DNA from: Syntrophomonadaceae bacterium
Lineage (GTDB): Bacteria > Bacillota_D > Dethiobacteria > DTU022 > UBA8154
NCBI GenBank assembly: GCA_007120815.1
Contig: SKMY01000222.1
Location: 1-13,167, forward strand
Length of the DNA: 13,167 nucleotides
Direction of reading: 5' to 3'
The notes beneath the pieces were generated by a model that had not been told where the DNA came from, ran no database searches, and worked only from the letters and a program-made list of their open reading frames with translations. Both the position numbers and the translations under genes were made by a program. Shown here one piece after another: positions 12,273 to 13,167 of the stretch. The first letter of the stretch is position 1; every line of letters begins with the position of its first letter.

Positions 12273-13167
12273 ATGCTCGAGAAAATTGTAAAAAGAGACG
12301 GGCGGATAGTTTCATTCACCCAGGAAAGGATTACGGATGCCATTTTCAAGGCTGCCCAGGCCGTGGGTGGTGCAGATCGAAATATTGCTGAAAACCTTTC
12401 AGACCAGGTGATTAACATCCTCAAAGAAAACTTCCTGGAGCGTTTTCCAACGGTGGAAGAGGTCCAGGATCTCGTTGAAAAAGTTCTTATCGAAAATGGA
12501 CATGCCCGGACGGCCAAAGCGTATATCCTTTACCGCAAACAAAGGGAGGAATTACGGGACTTTCGCCACCTGCTGTTAAACGCGGAAAATATGTTCCAGG
12601 AGTACTTAGGCGGTGAAGACTGGCGCATAAATGAAAACAGCAACATGAATTATTCCCTGCAGGGGTTAAACAACCATATTATTTCCGCGGTCACCTCCAA
12701 GTACTGGCTGGAAAAAATCTATCCAAGGGAGATTAAAGAAGCTCATCGGCAGGGGGACTTCCACGTACATGACCTGGGCCTGCTGGCTCCTTACTGCTGC
12801 GGTTGGGACCTGGCCGACCTTCTGGAGACCGGGTTTACCGGTGTGTCACAGAAAGTGGAAAGTGCACCGGCCAGGCATTTCCGCTCCGCCCTGGGACAGA
12901 TCGTCAACTTCTTTTACACCCTTCAGGGAGAAAGTGCAGGCGCGCAGGCGCTGGCCAGTTTTGATACATACCTGGCTCCATTTATCCGCTACGACAACCT
13001 GGACTATAAAGCGGTTAAGCAGGCTGTCCAGGAGTTTGTCTTTAACCTGAACGTACCCACCCGAGTCGGTTTTCAAACCCCATTCGTAAATATAACGATG
13101 GACGTTAAAGTATCGCCGGCCCTGGCCGATCTGCCGGTAATTATCGGGGGCAAACCCCAGAAAGAGA
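12273..13167 (+). CDS. nrdD: Anaerobic ribonucleoside-triphosphate reductase, 5' part
   Basis: Class III ribonucleotide reductase makes deoxynucleotides without oxygen, using a glycyl radical installed by the radical-SAM activase NrdG. The 298 codons present encode an N-terminal ATP-cone regulatory domain (about 3-93; IVKRDGRIVSFTQERI and HARTAKAYILYRKQR), then the start of the catalytic barrel. The barrel segment has NSNMNYSLQGLNNHI, DFHVHDLGLLAPYCCGWDL at 162-180 and LNVPTRVGFQTPFVNITMD. The Cys175-Cys176 pair lies in the conserved 'YC-GWDL' region that carries an active-site cysteine in this family. The glycyl-radical region lies beyond the window end, so the gene is truncated by the edge only. 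GGAGATGA is spaced eight bases from ATG 12273; the in-frame ATG at 12261 abuts AAGGAG and is unlikely to be used. It starts an anaerobic dNTP unit that presumably includes nrdG. Confidence 0.93.
   Translation, partial: MLEKIVKRDGRIVSFTQERITDAIFKAAQAVGGADRNIAENLSDQVINILKENFLERFPTVEEVQDLVEKVLIENGHARTAKAYILYRKQREELRDFRHLLLNAENMFQEYLGGEDWRINENSNMNYSLQGLNNHIISAVTSKYWLEKIYPREIKEAHRQGDFHVHDLGLLAPYCCGWDLADLLETGFTGVSQKVESAPARHFRSALGQIVNFFYTLQGESAGAQALASFDTYLAPFIRYDNLDYKAVKQAVQEFVFNLNVPTRVGFQTPFVNITMDVKVSPALADLPVIIGGKPQKE

Overview
The window looks like chromosome of an anaerobic, endospore-former-type Firmicute (Clostridia, Peptococcaceae/Desulfotomaculum-like by style). This is inferred from Bacillus-type LexA boxes in front of a yneA-like gene, a copper-amine-oxidase 'stalk' domain surface protein, strong GGAGG ribosome binding sites, an oxygen-sensitive class III ribonucleotide reductase, and a selenocysteine-containing peroxiredoxin. 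Base composition is mixed and near 50% GC. I see no insertion sequence, phage gene, CRISPR array, tRNA or rRNA.

Layout. (1) 44-1448: a secreted stalk-domain protein, then a small membrane-anchored LysM protein (yneA-like). Its promoter carries three LexA-box-like sites, so it should be an SOS-induced division inhibitor. (2) 1449-6009: a structured leader, an ArAE/DUF939-type inner-membrane protein, and 18 nt later the carbamoyl-phosphate synthase large subunit (carB) without carA. (3) A DUF2062 membrane protein on the minus strand overlaps the 3' end of carB and is divergent from comEC, the DNA-uptake channel. (4) comEC runs tail to tail, with no spacer, into a minus-strand PhoU-like helical protein. 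(5) From a divergent promoter region starts a peroxiredoxin gene whose peroxidatic cysteine codon is an in-frame UGA, followed at the right distance by a bacterial SECIS-type hairpin. A simple gene caller breaks it into two pieces. (6) A bidirectional terminator separates it from a minus-strand tandem universal stress protein. (7) After a roughly 310-nt non-coding region with a promoter and a long inverted repeat, the 5' part of nrdD (anaerobic ribonucleotide reductase) runs off the window end.

Themes. Several genes concern stress and DNA: SOS division arrest, DNA uptake, peroxide defence, universal stress protein and anaerobic dNTP synthesis. Apart from the exporter-carB pair they appear to be separate transcription units, not one pathway. 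The most notable content is the UGA-recoded peroxiredoxin (10101-10817). Next are the triple LexA-box promoter of yneA and a 20-nt sequence repeated in the leaders of yneA and the exporter.
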